Assembly: GCA_030710605.1 (NCBI GenBank)
Contig: CP092870.1
Coordinates: 18,390,684 to 18,454,683, forward strand
DNA length: 64,000 nucleotides
DNA from: Cordylochernes scorpioides
Lineage: Eukaryota; Arthropoda; Arachnida; Pseudoscorpiones; Chernetidae
Reading direction: 5' to 3'
The notes beneath the pieces are model-generated. The model did no database searches. It was not told where the DNA came from and worked only from the letters and a program-made list of their open reading frames with translations. Positions 63,954 through 64,000 of the stretch are shown here, piece after piece; within the stretch, counting starts at the first letter, position 1, and the number at the start of each line of letters is the position of its first letter. The translations under genes were made by a program, and so were the position numbers.

Positions 63954-64000
63954 CTTGCCTTTTAATATAGGTTTCTTATTGTAATTATTTCGGATATGAT

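Overview
This is a window of an AT-rich animal genome, not a prokaryotic one. The spliced gene with GT-AG introns, two tRNA-Gly-like sequences, a C2H2 zinc-finger array and the transposon set (piggyBac, mariner, Tigger/pogo, copia, BEL/Pao, R1-clade LINE, Helentron-like remnant, tRNA-type SINE) point to an arthropod, perhaps an insect. The species cannot be fixed from the sequence. The labels SINE-S, MITE-P, MITE-F, R290 and RTE-like are mine, given to repeat families recognised by comparing copies within this window.

The left quarter (1-15.1 kb, + strand) holds the 3' half of one host gene, a TMTC3-like TPR protein. Six exons (72-158, 1159-1232, 1287-1407, 5212-5313, 6979-7062, 14863-15096) join in frame into the C-terminal TPR domain. 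Its introns are packed with repeats: an intact piggyBac with TTAA duplications inside a SINE, a piggyBac relic inside a foldback MITE, four SINE copies, a foldback mariner inside a 50-bp minisatellite, and a tRNA-Gly inside a composite repeat.

The middle (15.1-37.9 kb) has no recognisable host gene. It holds many MITEs, a copia element with identical LTRs (19958-24556) inserted in a MITE, a mariner relic, a perfect 109-bp inverted repeat carrying two divergent CTCF-consensus motifs (25883-26115), a foldback MITE (27000-27447), a BEL/Pao pol fragment, and a decayed second copia with one surviving LTR.

From 37932 to 50280 lies one BEL/Pao retrotransposon with 5-bp duplications (TATAT). It has been expanded by nested insertions: an R1-clade LINE in its 5' LTR (itself split by a repeat carrying a tRNA-Gly copy), then a SINE, a Helentron-like segment and a Tigger MITE in its internal region, plus an internal deletion fusing RT to integrase.

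The right part (50.3-64 kb) holds a LINE pseudogene, a 25-finger C2H2 zinc-finger ORF (53451-55595, - strand) with decayed fingers on both sides, and a 6.3-kb structure with 1.1-kb inverted arms. A mariner sits in one arm and the empty site is kept in the other. Two SINE copies and a gypsy-like gag fragment follow. Apart from the TMTC3-like gene and possibly the zinc-finger gene, nearly everything recognised is mobile DNA.
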